Numbered from the stretch's first letter, positions 19,625-29,122 are shown. The stretch is 64,000 nt of DNA from Leptolyngbya sp. FACHB-321 (GCF_014695975.1 NZ_JACJPI010000081.1:294138-358137), one strand, 5' to 3'. A program made the numbers and translations. The notes: generated by a model from the letters alone, not told the origin.

Positions 19625-20182
19625 ATGTCTTTCAAGTCTATTGATCACGTTTTAGATCAACTTGGCGATCGCTATCGGTTGCGCGACCAACAGTATTCTC
19701 AACGGCTGCTCAAAGCTTGGGTTGAAGCGGTCGGTCCAGTAGTGGCAGCTCAAACTCGACCACTCTCAATGCATAACGAGGTGCTGCGAGTAGCAACATC
19801 AAGTGCTGCTTGGGCACAGAATCTAGTTTTCGAGCGTCAACGCATTCTGGCAAAACTCAACGTGTTACTCTCGGCATCGCTGACGGATATTCGGTTTTCT
19901 AATGCTCAATGGCAAACACAATCTCGATCGGCGTTTAATGAAGAGCTACAGACAGAACTCTGGCAGCAGCACCCTAGCCGTCTGACGGATGCAGTGCGAT
20001 CGCCTGGCGTGCCGCAGTCAGAGCGCTTAACAGACCCGCTGCTTGCTTTCCAGCACTGGAGAAAGATTATGCGGACACGTACTCAAAATATGCCGCTTTG
20101 TCCGCAATGTCAGTGCCCTACCCCCTCTGGTGAACTAAAGCGTTGGGCGCTCTGTTCGCTTTGTGCCGCGAAACAATGGTAA
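19625..20182 (+). CDS. DUF721 (DciA-like) protein with C-terminal zinc ribbon
   Basis: The 185-residue protein has an N-terminal DUF721 domain (about 1-95: DHVLDQLGDRYRLR, AWVEAVGPVVAAQTRP, LRVATSSAAWAQNL). DciA proteins of this family assist replicative helicase loading. After a variable linker, the C-terminus carries CPQCQCPTPSGELKRWALCSLC, a CxxC...CxxC zinc-ribbon-like module (about residues 159-180). A zinc module is common in cyanobacterial members. DNA replication is therefore the inferred role; not shown for this protein. Confidence 0.85.
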   Translation: MSFKSIDHVLDQLGDRYRLRDQQYSQRLLKAWVEAVGPVVAAQTRPLSMHNEVLRVATSSAAWAQNLVFERQRILAKLNVLLSASLTDIRFSNAQWQTQSRSAFNEELQTELWQQHPSRLTDAVRSPGVPQSERLTDPLLAFQHWRKIMRTRTQNMPLCPQCQCPTPSGELKRWALCSLCAAKQW

Positions 20183-20667
20183 GAGTGACGACTCAGCTGC
20201 ATTGTAATAATTTCAGATGCTTGCTTTCTATCTGAACTGCTAAATGCTTTGAGCAAATGTACGAACATGCTTTTCTAGCAAGCTTGGGACGGGGATCATC
20301 CGTTGAATTACATACAGATAGTTATAAGTTGACAACCCAGTTGCTTAATTTTACGGACTCTGTGATGCTCTTTTGAAGCTTCGCTTGAGACAAAAAATGT
20401 CCTGATATAAAGTGAGGTTGGTTTGTATAGCCTTTGATCCCTCTGGCGTTTCAAACAAAATGCAGCCCTTTTGTAAAGAGACTAAGTCAGATCCACTATT
20501 AAAAATGTTGCTCTTGATTTCATAAAAGTGAAAACAATCTAAAACCTGTTTTGTAACCGGGATCGCTCAGATTCAATAGCCATCCTGCCTCTAGCGCTTT
20601 ATCAAGTAAATGTCAGAAAAAAGCTGCATCCAAAATGGAGTGAATAACACCTTTAAAAGCCTCATAT
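20183..20667. other. gap between the DciA-like gene and a Cys-rich gene
   Basis: About 485 bases with no supported gene and no clear RNA signature. The composition is somewhat AT-rich. The downstream gene's promoter should lie here. Confidence 0.45.
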
Positions 20668-21105
20668 ATGAAATCCTTGTCTTCCTCCATATCCGTTTGT
20701 CGGCGTTGCCAATACTACGCGCCAGAGGGTCGGCGTGGGGGACAATGCCAGCAGCTTGATGTTGCTGTTCAGGGTGCCTGGACTGCTTGTGCACTAGCGA
20801 TCCCACCCTTTTCTCCAGCATGGGAAAACCTGGAGGATATTATGGCGTGGCAGCAAAAAAATCTGGTTGCAATGCAAGCGTCAGCGGAGTCAGCTATGAC
20901 TGAGGCTTTGTCAGACACTCCAAGAGTCGGTGCTTCAAGCTTGAGCGAGAGTATGACAATACGCTGTTGCGAATCAGCAGAACCTGCTTGTAACAGTGCT
21001 ATCTCTACCCATACGGAACAGGCTCACATAACACAACCTCATGTGACACAGCTTCTGCCAGTGGCGCACGTCCAAACGCTTGGGATAAAAGCTTTGTGGA
21101 TGTGA
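20668..21105 (+). CDS. conserved cyanobacterial Cys-motif protein of unknown function
   Basis: The 145-residue product has a compact N-terminal motif CRRCQYYAPEGRRGGQCQQL (Cys11, Cys14, Cys27) followed by Cys41, then WENLEDIMAWQQK. The spacing suggests a small metal-binding module. The remainder is Ser/Thr/Ala-rich and poorly structured. The CxxCxYYxPEGRRGG signature is familiar from cyanobacterial conserved hypothetical proteins; no function was recognised. Confidence 0.8.
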   Translation: MKSLSSSISVCRRCQYYAPEGRRGGQCQQLDVAVQGAWTACALAIPPFSPAWENLEDIMAWQQKNLVAMQASAESAMTEALSDTPRVGASSLSESMTIRCCESAEPACNSAISTHTEQAHITQPHVTQLLPVAHVQTLGIKALWM

Positions 21106-21307
21106 GACTGACTCCTCTGCCGAATCTAATTGACGCTATCTTCTTTAAACCTTACACCTAGCTTTAGGGTCATTAGACTGACCACAACATCAGCACAGAT
21201 ACAGAAGGTTGCTATAACGATGACAACAGTGTGCCACTGCTGATGGGAACGATTAAGTATGAGCCGTCACCTTACTCACGACGTGTAGTAGGTCTGTAGT
21301 CGCTCGG

Positions 21308-21345
21308 TTCTCTAGGATTACAGCGGCTTAAGTAGTCCTAGAGAA
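21308..21345. repeat. 10-bp perfect inverted repeat
   Basis: TTCTCTAGGA (21308-21317) and TCCTAGAGAA (21336-21345) form a perfect 10-bp stem with an 18-base loop. There is no T-tract, so an operator or RNA stem is as likely as a terminator. Confidence 0.6.
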
Positions 21346-21951
21346 TGTTAAGCACAGCTTTCTCCTGCTCTTTGTTCTCTCGCAAATTATGTAGCTCTGC
21401 CCAGAAGAGGGAGAGCTACTAACCACCAAGGATTAAACTGCTGTGTCAATCTAGCGCGACTGTGCAGCGATCGTCCGTCTCCTAAACAGCAAACGCATTC
21501 AACCCTAGACGGATCGTTTTAATAGAGGTAGTTGCGTAAGTAAGCACGAGTGCAGCCAGTAGGTTCGTGGATGAACAATCTTGCTACAAATAAATGTATT
21601 GCAGACCGTTCTTCCGTGCAGCAATGTTGCTGTGCGATGTCTTGCAATAACTGAACTGGACGAGGCGTCGTGCCTCAGTGTTATTGCCCTCTCAAAACCT
21701 TGCTTTTAAGTTGAGGGCTTTAATCCTAAGTGCAGTGGAAAGCTTAGGAGTGCTAGGAGATTAGGATTTCAAATTGCTCTTGGAGTTGGAGCAATAAAGA
21801 GACGATTAAGGAACTGCTGCATATTGGAGCCAGAGCTTATTACCGTGTATCTGCTGAGGTCAAGTGAGTTTTATCACTCTACCATCGCTCTTTAGGAAGA
21901 TTTAAATTCAAGAAGCGTGAATTTTTATGAAAAAAAGTTTGTGTATCTTGC

Positions 21952-22089
21952 TACAATGATGTCTAACCGGGGGAATACTAAAAAGTAGTAACTTAACTGT
22001 ACGTTTGGGAGCGCGCAGGCAAGTTTCCTTCCATTTGAGAGAACAACGTATGTTTTGATCTGACCAGCCTTAGTGCTGGTCTTTTTTTT
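21952..22089 (+). ncRNA. candidate small RNA with its own -10 box and terminator
   Basis: A good -10 hexamer TACAAT (21952-21957) is followed by about 105 bases of non-coding sequence and a strong rho-independent terminator (22062-22089). Within it only a 10-codon frame is present (ATG ATG TCT AAC...), too near the -10 to be translated normally. A 100-130 base transcript is predicted. It does not match Yfr1, 6S, tmRNA, RNase P or SRP RNA features that I know. The -35 region is weak. Prediction only. Confidence 0.4.
22062..22089 (+). terminator. rho-independent terminator
   Basis: A perfect 7-bp stem GACCAGC/GCTGGTC (22062-22068 and 22075-22081), six-base loop and eight T (22082-22089). It is more than 900 bases from the previous gene's stop, so it most likely ends a separate short transcript. 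Confidence 0.88.
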
Positions 22090-22290
22090 GAAACGCTGCG
22101 ATCGCGACAGTTATGTCTGTCGAGCCTTTCGTAAAAGGTCAAATTCCCTTCAAAAACAAATCGTTCACTTGTCTTTCTCTCTGTCACGGCAAAGCTGACG
22201 GACTAGGAAACCGATCGATCGCAGCATTCGTCTGTCATTCGTCTATAGTTGCACCAGAACAAATCGTTAAACGCTGTAGGCAAGGCTGCT

Positions 22291-23481
22291 GTGGCATTGA
22301 AGTATGCGCTGGTGCATGAATGGTTAACGCCCAAAGCTACGGGTGGTTCCGAATTGGTTGTGCAGGAAATTCTCAAGAGTGTAGAGGCTGATGTCTACGC
22401 GCTGATTGATTTTGAATCGACTAATCCTGACAGCTATTTGTTTAAACGCACGATCGGCACCACATTTTTACAGCAGTTCCCCTTTGCCCGTAACGGCGTG
22501 CAAAAGTATCTGCCATTGCTGCCGTTGGCGATCGAGCAACTTGACCTACGTGGTTATGACGTGATTCTCTCATCTTCTCATGCAGTAGCAAAAGGCGTTT
22601 TGACAGGAGCGAATCAACTCCATGTCTGTTACTGTCATGCGCCTATGCGCTATGCATGGGATATGACCTTTGACTATTTGCATAGCAGTGCTGCTGGACG
22701 AGGGGCACAGGGTCTGCTTACACGCTACTTGCTCCACCGTATACGGCAATGGGATGTACTTTCAGCAAATCGCGTCGATTACTTTATTGCCAACTCTAAC
22801 CATACAGCGCGGCGGATTTGGCGCTGCTATCGTCGTCCCGCAGCAGTCATCTATCCACCCGTTGATACCGAGCGGTTTTGCTTTCAGCCGCAGAAGCAGG
22901 ATTTTTATGTGACAGTCTCGCGCCTCGTCAGCTACAAAAAAATCTCGCTGATTGTTAAAGCGTTCAATCGGTTGGGTAAACCCTTAGTCGTTATCGGTGA
23001 TGGTCCAGAGCTAAAGCAGATTCAGCAGCTTGCTCGCTCAAATGTACAGGTGTTGGGCTGGCAGTCTGATGCCGTGGTGGAGCAATACATGACGCAGGCG
23101 AAAGCGTTTGTCTATGCGGCATTTGAAGATTTTGGCATTGCCCCAGTAGAAGCGCAGGCATGCGGTACTCCTGTCATTGCCTATGGACTGGGGGGAACTT
23201 TAGAGACGGTGCGTGATGTCAAAGAATATGGTGAGCTGGGCACTGGAGTCTTATTTTATGAGCAAACGGAAGGCGCGATTGTGGATGCCGTTAAAACGTT
23301 TGAACGGTATCAATCAGCACTGAATTTGGAGGCTGTACGATCGCACGCACTCTCGTTTAGCCCTACCGTTTTTCAAGATCGCTATCGATCCTTTATCGAG
23401 CGTTGCTATGGCGAGTTTCAGCAGCATCCTTCATCTACCAATAAGAGGGCAGACGAATATAGCCAGTCGACAGATATATGA
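22291..23481 (+). CDS. glycosyltransferase family 4
   Basis: The protein, about 396 residues if the GTG at 22291 is used, is a GT-B fold glycosyltransferase: YALVHEWLTPKATGGSE at the N-terminus, a central VSRLVSYKKISLIVKAF and the GT4 donor-binding EAQACGTPVIAYGLGGTLETV near the C-terminus. It probably adds a sugar to a lipid-linked glycan in exopolysaccharide or O-antigen synthesis. The upstream TTG at 22249 would add 14 residues, while TTG 22297 gives the common MKYALVHEW start; the start is uncertain. The sugar transferase gene follows 200 bases downstream. Confidence 0.88.
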   Translation: MALKYALVHEWLTPKATGGSELVVQEILKSVEADVYALIDFESTNPDSYLFKRTIGTTFLQQFPFARNGVQKYLPLLPLAIEQLDLRGYDVILSSSHAVAKGVLTGANQLHVCYCHAPMRYAWDMTFDYLHSSAAGRGAQGLLTRYLLHRIRQWDVLSANRVDYFIANSNHTARRIWRCYRRPAAVIYPPVDTERFCFQPQKQDFYVTVSRLVSYKKISLIVKAFNRLGKPLVVIGDGPELKQIQQLARSNVQVLGWQSDAVVEQYMTQAKAFVYAAFEDFGIAPVEAQACGTPVIAYGLGGTLETVRDVKEYGELGTGVLFYEQTEGAIVDAVKTFERYQSALNLEAVRSHALSFSPTVFQDRYRSFIERCYGEFQQHPSSTNKRADEYSQSTDI

Positions 23482-23679
23482 GATAGAACGCTCACGGAGC
23501 AAGCCTTTATTGCTTTGTCCGTCAGCACTCATAGCTGCCCTTTGGATACTAGTAACGAGCTGCCTCTTTTTGCGATCGCATCATTTTTTAACTGAATTGG
23601 CAGCAAAAACTGCGTAGAAGGGGTGAGTGGCTTTATGATAATGACTGTGTGGTGTGGTGTGGATGTGTGAAGGAGTAAA

Positions 23680-24384
23680 ATGACTGCCGAAAGCCAATTA
23701 ATCTCTGGCAAGACAATTCGTGCATTCTTAAGGCGTGGTTTTACATCGCTGCTTGAGAGAAGCTTAAACGGAGAGTTTGCCAAACGGCTGTTTGATATTA
23801 CATTTTCCCTGACTGTTCTAATTGTCTTTTCTCCGGTTTATCTTCTGCTGATTGCGTTGATTGCGTTCAGCTCCCGTGGTCCCATTTTTTACGTTCAAGA
23901 GCGCGTTGGCAGAAACTACAAACCGTTTGGCTGCATTAAATTCAGAACGATGGTACGAAACGCCGATGAGGTGTTGATGGAGATGATGGAGACCTCACCT
24001 GGTCTGCGTCAAGAGTTTCAAAGCAATTTCAAGCTGCGACGTGATCCTCGCATTACAAGCATTGGTCGTTTCTTGCGAATTACCAGTTTGGATGAATTCC
24101 CGCAGTTTTTAAACGTCCTCAAGGGAGATATGAGTGTCGTTGGACCACGCCCAGTCGTGACTGAAGAATTAGAACGGTACGGTAATTATGCCGATCGCGT
24201 TTTCAGTATTCGTCCTGGCATTACTGGTCTATGGCAGGTGTCTGGGCGAAATGACATTCCTTACCCTAGACGCGTTCAAATTGATGTCTATTACGTCAAT
24301 TGCCGGAGTCTTTTAATGGATTTGGGTATTGTCGCTCGGACGCTTAGCGTTATTCTTTACCCAAAAGATAACGGGGCATATTGA
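23680..24384 (+). CDS. undecaprenyl-phosphate sugar transferase (exopolysaccharide priming enzyme)
   Basis: The 234-residue protein is a PF02397 bacterial sugar transferase: one N-terminal hydrophobic segment, then [45 protein letters not shown], and [11 protein letters not shown] with [14 protein letters not shown]. Such enzymes transfer a sugar-1-phosphate from a nucleotide sugar to polyprenyl phosphate and start exopolysaccharide repeat-unit assembly. AGGAG precedes ATG 23680. With the GT4 gene it forms a small polysaccharide pair. Confidence 0.93.
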   Translation: MTAESQLISGKTIRAFLRRGFTSLLERSLNGEFAKRLFDITFSLTVLIVFSPVYLLLIALIAFSSRGPIFYVQERVGRNYKPFGCIKFRTMVRNADEVLMEMMETSPGLRQEFQSNFKLRRDPRITSIGRFLRITSLDEFPQFLNVLKGDMSVVGPRPVVTEELERYGNYADRVFSIRPGITGLWQVSGRNDIPYPRRVQIDVYYVNCRSLLMDLGIVARTLSVILYPKDNGAY

Positions 24385-24542
24385 CTGCCTGCACTAACGG
24401 CTGTACTGCAAACTTCATGGAAAGCAGCAGTGCAGTTAACTAGAGATATTGCGTGCGCGACTTGAGCAATTGGTTAATCTAATGGTGTTGCTGTCACTAG
24501 CTTGGTAGCAGCTACTTTGGATATCCTTATGAGTGCTGGCTA

Positions 24543-27239
24543 ATGCCGTTTCCAGTCACGTTCAAATCGATCACTCTGCTGCTCACTCCCAAGCGACTGG
24601 CAATTCTTGAGGCAATCCTAATTGGTCTCGTTGCCGCACTGGCAGCCGTGCTGCTGAAGCAAAGCATTCAGTGGGTAGGTGGCTGGCGGCTAAAAGAAGC
24701 GATGTCACAGCCAACCTGGTTGCTGATACCAACAGTAGGTTTGATCGGCGGGCTTTTGGTTGGCTTGTTGATCGAGCGGGTGGCTCCAGAAGCTTTGGGC
24801 AGTGGTGTTCCTCAGGTGAAAGCTGCGTTGGCATATGTGCCGACTGCACTTAACCTTCGCGTTGCTGCCGTCAAGCTGGTCAGCACAACCTTAGCCTTGG
24901 GTTCTGGGTTCGCGCTGGGGCGCGAAGGTCCGACAACACAAATTGGGGCATCCCTGGCAGCACAGTTAAGCCGTTGGTTGCCAGCATCGCCTGAACATCA
25001 ACGCCAACTGATTGCAGCCGGAGCCGCTGCGGGTTTAGCTGCTAGCTTTGACGCCCCGATCGCGGGCGTGATGTTTGTGATTGAAGAACTCCTTCAGGAT
25101 TTCTCCAGTCTGACATTGGGTACAGCTATCCTGGCATCGTTTATTGGTGGCGTGACATCGCGTGTCTTAGCAGGACCAAACCTGCATCTAGGCATTGACC
25201 CACTCCGCTATCAGGCAAGCTTTGCACTGTCAGAAATTCCTTTCTTTCTGCTTTTGGGGCTACTGGCAGGTATGCTAGCGGCGCTGTTCAATCACAGTAT
25301 TCTCTACAGCATTCGCTGGTGCCGTCGGATGATGCCCTGGAGTCCCATGTGGCGTATCGGTCTAGCAGGGTTAGTCTCTGGTACAATCATTGCCCTCTTA
25401 CCTGTGCCCTTCCGTAGCAGCTATACCCTAGAAGCCTTTCTCACTAGCAGTCAGTCTGATTGGCGCATGGTGGCTTTCGCCTTTATTGTGCAGTTTGGCT
25501 TAACGATGATTGCCTGTGGTGTGGAAGTGCCAGGAGGTCTTTTTGTTCCCAGTATGATCTTAGGCGCATCGCTGGGACATCTAGTGGGTATGGCTGAAAG
25601 CGCGTTTCTGGGCGGCGACCCGGTGATTTATGCTCTGACGGGGATGGGAGCGTTCTTGGGCGCGGCCGTTAGGGTACCCATTACAGCAATCGTCGTTGTC
25701 TTTGAAATCACAACGAACTTCAGTCTAGTGCTGCCTTTAATGATTAGCGCCGTCACAGCGTACCTTGTAGCAGAGCGGCTGTTTCCAGGTTCAATCTATA
25801 CGCATCTTCTGGAGCTTAAAGGTATCCGTATTGAGCCAGCCGCTATCCAGGACGGATTATGGGCAAGGCTAACGGCCGCCGACGTGATGCAGCAAAAGGT
25901 CGAAACCCTGGCGAGTCAAATGTCCTTAGATGAAGTAGTGCAGGCATTTGCGCGATCGCACCACCGTGGTTTTCCAGTAGTGGATGACAGTCGCTTGGTC
26001 GGCATTGTCACCTTAACTGACCTTGATAAGGTGGCGCAGCGACAGCTATCAAACACCGCCTCCTTAAAAGCGATCATGACGCCGCAACCTATCACGGTTA
26101 GCCCGTCCGATACGTTGAGCCACGTCCTTTATTTGCTTTCTCGCTACAAGCTCTCTCGCCTACCCGTGACAGATCACCGCAAGCTAGTGGGAATTATCAC
26201 CCGCAGCGACATTTTACGGGTTGAGTCGGATCAGCTAAGGGGCGGCGATCGCTTAGGAGGACGAGCAGAACCATCCTATGTAGTTTACCAAACGCGATCG
26301 CCCGCTACCGGACGGGGACGCTTACTGCTGCCACTTAGCAACCCTCAAACAGCAAACGGGATGCTCCAGCTAGCCTTTGCGATTGCCCAGGAGCACCATT
26401 ACGAAATCGAATGTTTGCAGGTGATTTCTGTGCCGCGCCATAGTTCACCGGCAGAGGTGGCAGTAAACACTACATTAAGCCGTCGCCTTTTAAAGGAAGC
26501 AGTCAGGCAGGGAAATGCCAAACAAATTCCGGTGCATACTCAAATTCGAGCGTCACACACGATCGAGCAAGCCATTTTAGAAACAATCGCTGATCGCCAC
26601 ATCAATGTGCTGCTAATGGGTTGGAAAGGCAGTACCACTACCCCCGGTCGCATCTTTGGTAGCGTTGTCGATACCATCATTCGACAGGCAAGTTGCGATG
26701 TGGTGCTAGTTAAAAGTGGCGAAGGTTTTAGTAAACGCCAAACAGAAAAGCATAGTGCTTACCGTGAACTTATTGGTGCGCATCGAATCGGCAAGAATGC
26801 CCCAACAGCAGGCAACGAACTGAACCAAGCATTACTGCCGTTGGAGCGCTGGCTGCTGCCGATCGCCGGTGGACCCAACTCACAGCACGCACTCAAGCTC
26901 CTGCCAGCTCTTGTTGCCCTCAGTAAACAGCCTGAAATTCGTTTGTGTCAGGTGTTCCATCCCTCTGATACGACTCAAAGCGAGGTCTTACTAGATGAAG
27001 ATGCCCGCTTCCTCAGACGGCAGCTTCAAGCCAATGTGATTACACTGCCAGTCTGTGCCAATTCAGTGTCTGATGCTGTGATTGATATGGCACAGAAAGA
27101 CCAGTGCGATGTGGTTGTAGTCGGCGCAAGTAGAGAAGGGCTACTCCAACAGGCAATTCAGGGCAACATCCCTGAGACGATTGCCCGTCACTGTTCCTGC
27201 ACGGTAATCTTGGTCAGAAAGGCGATCGTCAGTAGTTGA
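24543..27239 (+). CDS. ClC-family chloride channel/transporter fused to CBS and two Usp domains
   Basis: This 898-residue protein combines a full ClC domain (about 1-430), a CBS pair (about 445-560: ADVMQQKVETLAS, GFPVVDDSRLVGIVTLTDL, IMTPQPITVSP, LPVTDHRKLVGIITRSDI) and two universal-stress-protein modules (about 595-730 and 765-897, the latter ending CSCTVILVRK). The ClC signatures are GSGVPQ, GREGPT (gating Glu128) and FVIEE (Glu181/182, matching the proton Glu of ClC-ec1), so a Cl-/H+ exchanger is more likely than a channel. CBS and Usp domains may bind adenine nucleotides and adjust transport. ATG at 24543. Confidence 0.93.
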   Translation: MPFPVTFKSITLLLTPKRLAILEAILIGLVAALAAVLLKQSIQWVGGWRLKEAMSQPTWLLIPTVGLIGGLLVGLLIERVAPEALGSGVPQVKAALAYVPTALNLRVAAVKLVSTTLALGSGFALGREGPTTQIGASLAAQLSRWLPASPEHQRQLIAAGAAAGLAASFDAPIAGVMFVIEELLQDFSSLTLGTAILASFIGGVTSRVLAGPNLHLGIDPLRYQASFALSEIPFFLLLGLLAGMLAALFNHSILYSIRWCRRMMPWSPMWRIGLAGLVSGTIIALLPVPFRSSYTLEAFLTSSQSDWRMVAFAFIVQFGLTMIACGVEVPGGLFVPSMILGASLGHLVGMAESAFLGGDPVIYALTGMGAFLGAAVRVPITAIVVVFEITTNFSLVLPLMISAVTAYLVAERLFPGSIYTHLLELKGIRIEPAAIQDGLWARLTAADVMQQKVETLASQMSLDEVVQAFARSHHRGFPVVDDSRLVGIVTLTDLDKVAQRQLSNTASLKAIMTPQPITVSPSDTLSHVLYLLSRYKLSRLPVTDHRKLVGIITRSDILRVESDQLRGGDRLGGRAEPSYVVYQTRSPATGRGRLLLPLSNPQTANGMLQLAFAIAQEHHYEIECLQVISVPRHSSPAEVAVNTTLSRRLLKEAVRQGNAKQIPVHTQIRASHTIEQAILETIADRHINVLLMGWKGSTTTPGRIFGSVVDTIIRQASCDVVLVKSGEGFSKRQTEKHSAYRELIGAHRIGKNAPTAGNELNQALLPLERWLLPIAGGPNSQHALKLLPALVALSKQPEIRLCQVFHPSDTTQSEVLLDEDARFLRRQLQANVITLPVCANSVSDAVIDMAQKDQCDVVVVGASREGLLQQAIQGNIPETIARHCSCTVILVRKAIVSS

Positions 27240-27509
27240 TAGGCAATGCTGCTGATTCAAAGTAACGCGACGTGCAACTAATGTTCTCTCACCGTCGCCC
27301 TTGTCTCTTAAGAATAGAGAGAGCGGTCGAAAGCCCTTGGGTGCTTGACCATGTGAGGCGATCGCCTGCTACCTCAAAGCTCTTGAATCGTCTGCCGCAC
27401 AACGTCCTGTTAATACTTCCCATAGGGGATTAATAAAGTTAAGATTTTTACTATGGTTGACTCTTAGCTTCAGTCTTTAAACGAACCATTAACACGTTGC
27501 GGGAAATCT

Positions 27510-28412
27510 ATGGAAACTTTTGCCTATCTGCATACTGCTTGTGTCTACGAAGAGCCTGAAGCAGAACTAAGGTTAAATGTCGATCAACTGAACTTAAAGC
27601 TGTTGTCTACCCAAGCGGGTTTATTGCTGCTGCAACTGCTGGTGCCCGCAGCAATCTTAATTGTTGCGGGTCATGCCTCTGCACTTCAGGTCGGCGATCG
27701 TGGTGCTTCTGTAACCAACTTGCAAGACCAGTTGCGATCGGCTGGCTACTTCAACCGTAGATCCACTGGGATTTATGCCTCCATTACAGCTGATGCAGTG
27801 AGGCGCTTTCAGGCATCACGTGGGTTAACCGTTGATGGTATCGCTGGATCCGCTACGTTGCGGGCACTAAGAGGTGGATCCCTGCCAGTTTCAGGAAACG
27901 TTCGCCCCATCAGCTATGGTGGCGGCTTGCGACTTGGCAGTAGAGGGGCAGAAGTTAGTGCGCTTCAGCAACAGTTGAGCGATCTGGGTTACTACGTTAG
28001 TGTTGACGGCATTTTTGGTCCAGCTACTGACCGAGCAGTACGTAGTTTTCAGGCTTCTAATGGCTTGTCAGCAGACGGTATCGTTGGTTCTGCGACACGA
28101 AATGCTCTCGCTAGCGGCGTGAATGATAATGGCGTGAATATCAGCTTTCCTCAGCCAACTTATCCCACCAATCTATCTGACAATACTTCAGCCGTTTCAA
28201 GTAGTAATCGCAGACGCTATGTAGTAGTCGTTCCAGCGAGTGGTATCAGGACGCTGTCACAGGTTCGCGCCGTTGTCCCTAGCGCTGTTTACACGACTTC
28301 TAACCTTGGTAAATACGTACAGGCAGGCGCCTTTGATCAGCGCGGCTTTGCAGAAGCTCGAGCAACACTGCTTCGTGCTAACAAACTGGATGCTCAAGTG
28401 CGTTATTTCTAG
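27510..28412 (+). CDS. exported peptidoglycan-binding protein with two PG_binding_1 domains
   Basis: The 300-residue protein has an N-terminal cytoplasmic stretch (METFAYLHTACVYEEPEAEL), a hydrophobic segment (about 35-52), two peptidoglycan-binding domains (about 60-115 with VGDRGASVTNLQDQL and 138-190 with LGSRGAEVSALQQQL) and a C-terminal SPOR-like segment (SQVRAVVPSAVYTTSN ... KYVQAGAFDQRG). This pattern is widespread in cyanobacteria and implies a wall-bound protein. No catalytic domain is visible. It converges on fur. Confidence 0.88.
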   Translation: METFAYLHTACVYEEPEAELRLNVDQLNLKLLSTQAGLLLLQLLVPAAILIVAGHASALQVGDRGASVTNLQDQLRSAGYFNRRSTGIYASITADAVRRFQASRGLTVDGIAGSATLRALRGGSLPVSGNVRPISYGGGLRLGSRGAEVSALQQQLSDLGYYVSVDGIFGPATDRAVRSFQASNGLSADGIVGSATRNALASGVNDNGVNISFPQPTYPTNLSDNTSAVSSSNRRRYVVVVPASGIRTLSQVRAVVPSAVYTTSNLGKYVQAGAFDQRGFAEARATLLRANKLDAQVRYF

Positions 28413-28464
28413 TGCTGAGCAAAGAAGTTGGCGTACAGCTACTTTAACAGGGGTAGAAAAGGCA

Positions 28465-28920
28465 TTAAATCGGCAGAAGCGATCGCTGACAGGCAGGACA
28501 CACTGCATGAATGGTGAGCTGACAATCCAGCAGATGGTAGCCTTCTTTCTGCGTTGTTTTGACACCGACTTTAAGAATGGAATCACTCTTAAACTCGATC
28601 GTTTTGTTGCAGCGAACGCAGATTAAGTGATGGTGATGGTAAGCAGGCTGATTCAGCTCATAGTGCTTGTGCCCTTCTGCCAGCTCTAATTCTCGTAGAA
28701 TGCCCATCCGTGCCATTAGTTTGAGCGTCCGGTAGATGGTTGAGAGACTGATTGCTTCTCCCTCACCTTCCAAAAGGTTGTAAAGATCTTCAGCGCTCAG
28801 GTGATTGCCCTTAGACAGATTCTGAAAAACCTGCAAAATGGTCTCCCGTTGTGGCGTTAATCGCCAACCCTTTTCGTTTAGTTCTGCTTTGAGTGAAGTG
28901 ACTGTGTAAGGAGCTGCCAT
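28465..28920 (-). CDS. fur: Fur family transcriptional regulator (FurA-like)
   Basis: The 151-residue repressor has the winged-helix segment LNEKGWRLTPQRETIL, AEDLYNLLEGEG and STIYRTLKLMA, the metal site HHHHLICVRCN (residues about 96-106) and a second Cys pair CPACQR near the C-terminus. EGHKHYELNQP is typical of FurA, the iron-sensing member that also works as a haem- and redox-responsive regulator in cyanobacteria. Fur and PerR/Zur cannot be separated fully by sequence, but FurA is the best fit. Two Fur-box-like sites lie just upstream, suggesting self-control. Confidence 0.92.
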   Translation of the reverse strand: MAAPYTVTSLKAELNEKGWRLTPQRETILQVFQNLSKGNHLSAEDLYNLLEGEGEAISLSTIYRTLKLMARMGILRELELAEGHKHYELNQPAYHHHHLICVRCNKTIEFKSDSILKVGVKTTQKEGYHLLDCQLTIHAVCPACQRSLLPI

Positions 28921-28944
28921 AGTCGTCTTCTCAATAACTCTAGA

Positions 28945-29008
28945 TTAATGAGAATGATACACAATAAAAAAATTATTTTCAAGTAGCTCGTCTTATTGAG
29001 AATTAATC
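28945..29008. promoter_or_regulatory. two Fur-box-like sites upstream of fur
   Basis: TTAATGAGAATGATAC (28945-28960) and TTATTGAGAATTAATC (28993-29008) match each other at 12 of 16 positions and match the ATAATGATAATCATTA consensus at 11 and 10 of 16. They lie 25 and 73 bases upstream of the fur start, the right place for autorepression. Confidence 0.6.
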
Positions 29009-29088
29009 TTGAGAAAGAGGGTAAGGCGACCGCCCATTTGTTTTAGAGGGGACACAATGACGATGTTTAAGCAACCCAGAGGAGAAAA

Positions 29089-29122
29089 CAGCTCCCAATC
29101 TCTCTAGAGAGATTGGGAGCTG
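29089..29122 (-). terminator. terminator of sigC, 34-bp perfect palindrome
   Basis: The 17-base arms CAGCTCCCAATCTCTCT and AGAGAGATTGGGAGCTG are exact reverse complements. On the minus strand the stem is followed by TTTTCTCC, 43 bases after the sigC stop, giving a strong rho-independent terminator that also separates sigC from fur. Confidence 0.85.

Larger units (their letters stand above)
21106..22290. other. gene-poor region of about 1.2 kb with several hairpins
   Basis: No convincing protein gene. It contains several inverted repeats: TTCTCTAGGA/TCCTAGAGAA (21308-21345), GTAGCTCT/AGAGCTAC (21391-21419), a near-perfect GCCCTC...TTGAGGGC hairpin (21686-21718) and, at its right end, a promoter-like box and a strong terminator annotated below. 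Confidence 0.55.

Noticed and set aside
21957..21989. Short peptide MMSNRGNTKK inside the small RNA candidate
   Set aside because: The ATG overlaps the -10 box and lacks a ribosome-binding site, so it would not be in the transcript.
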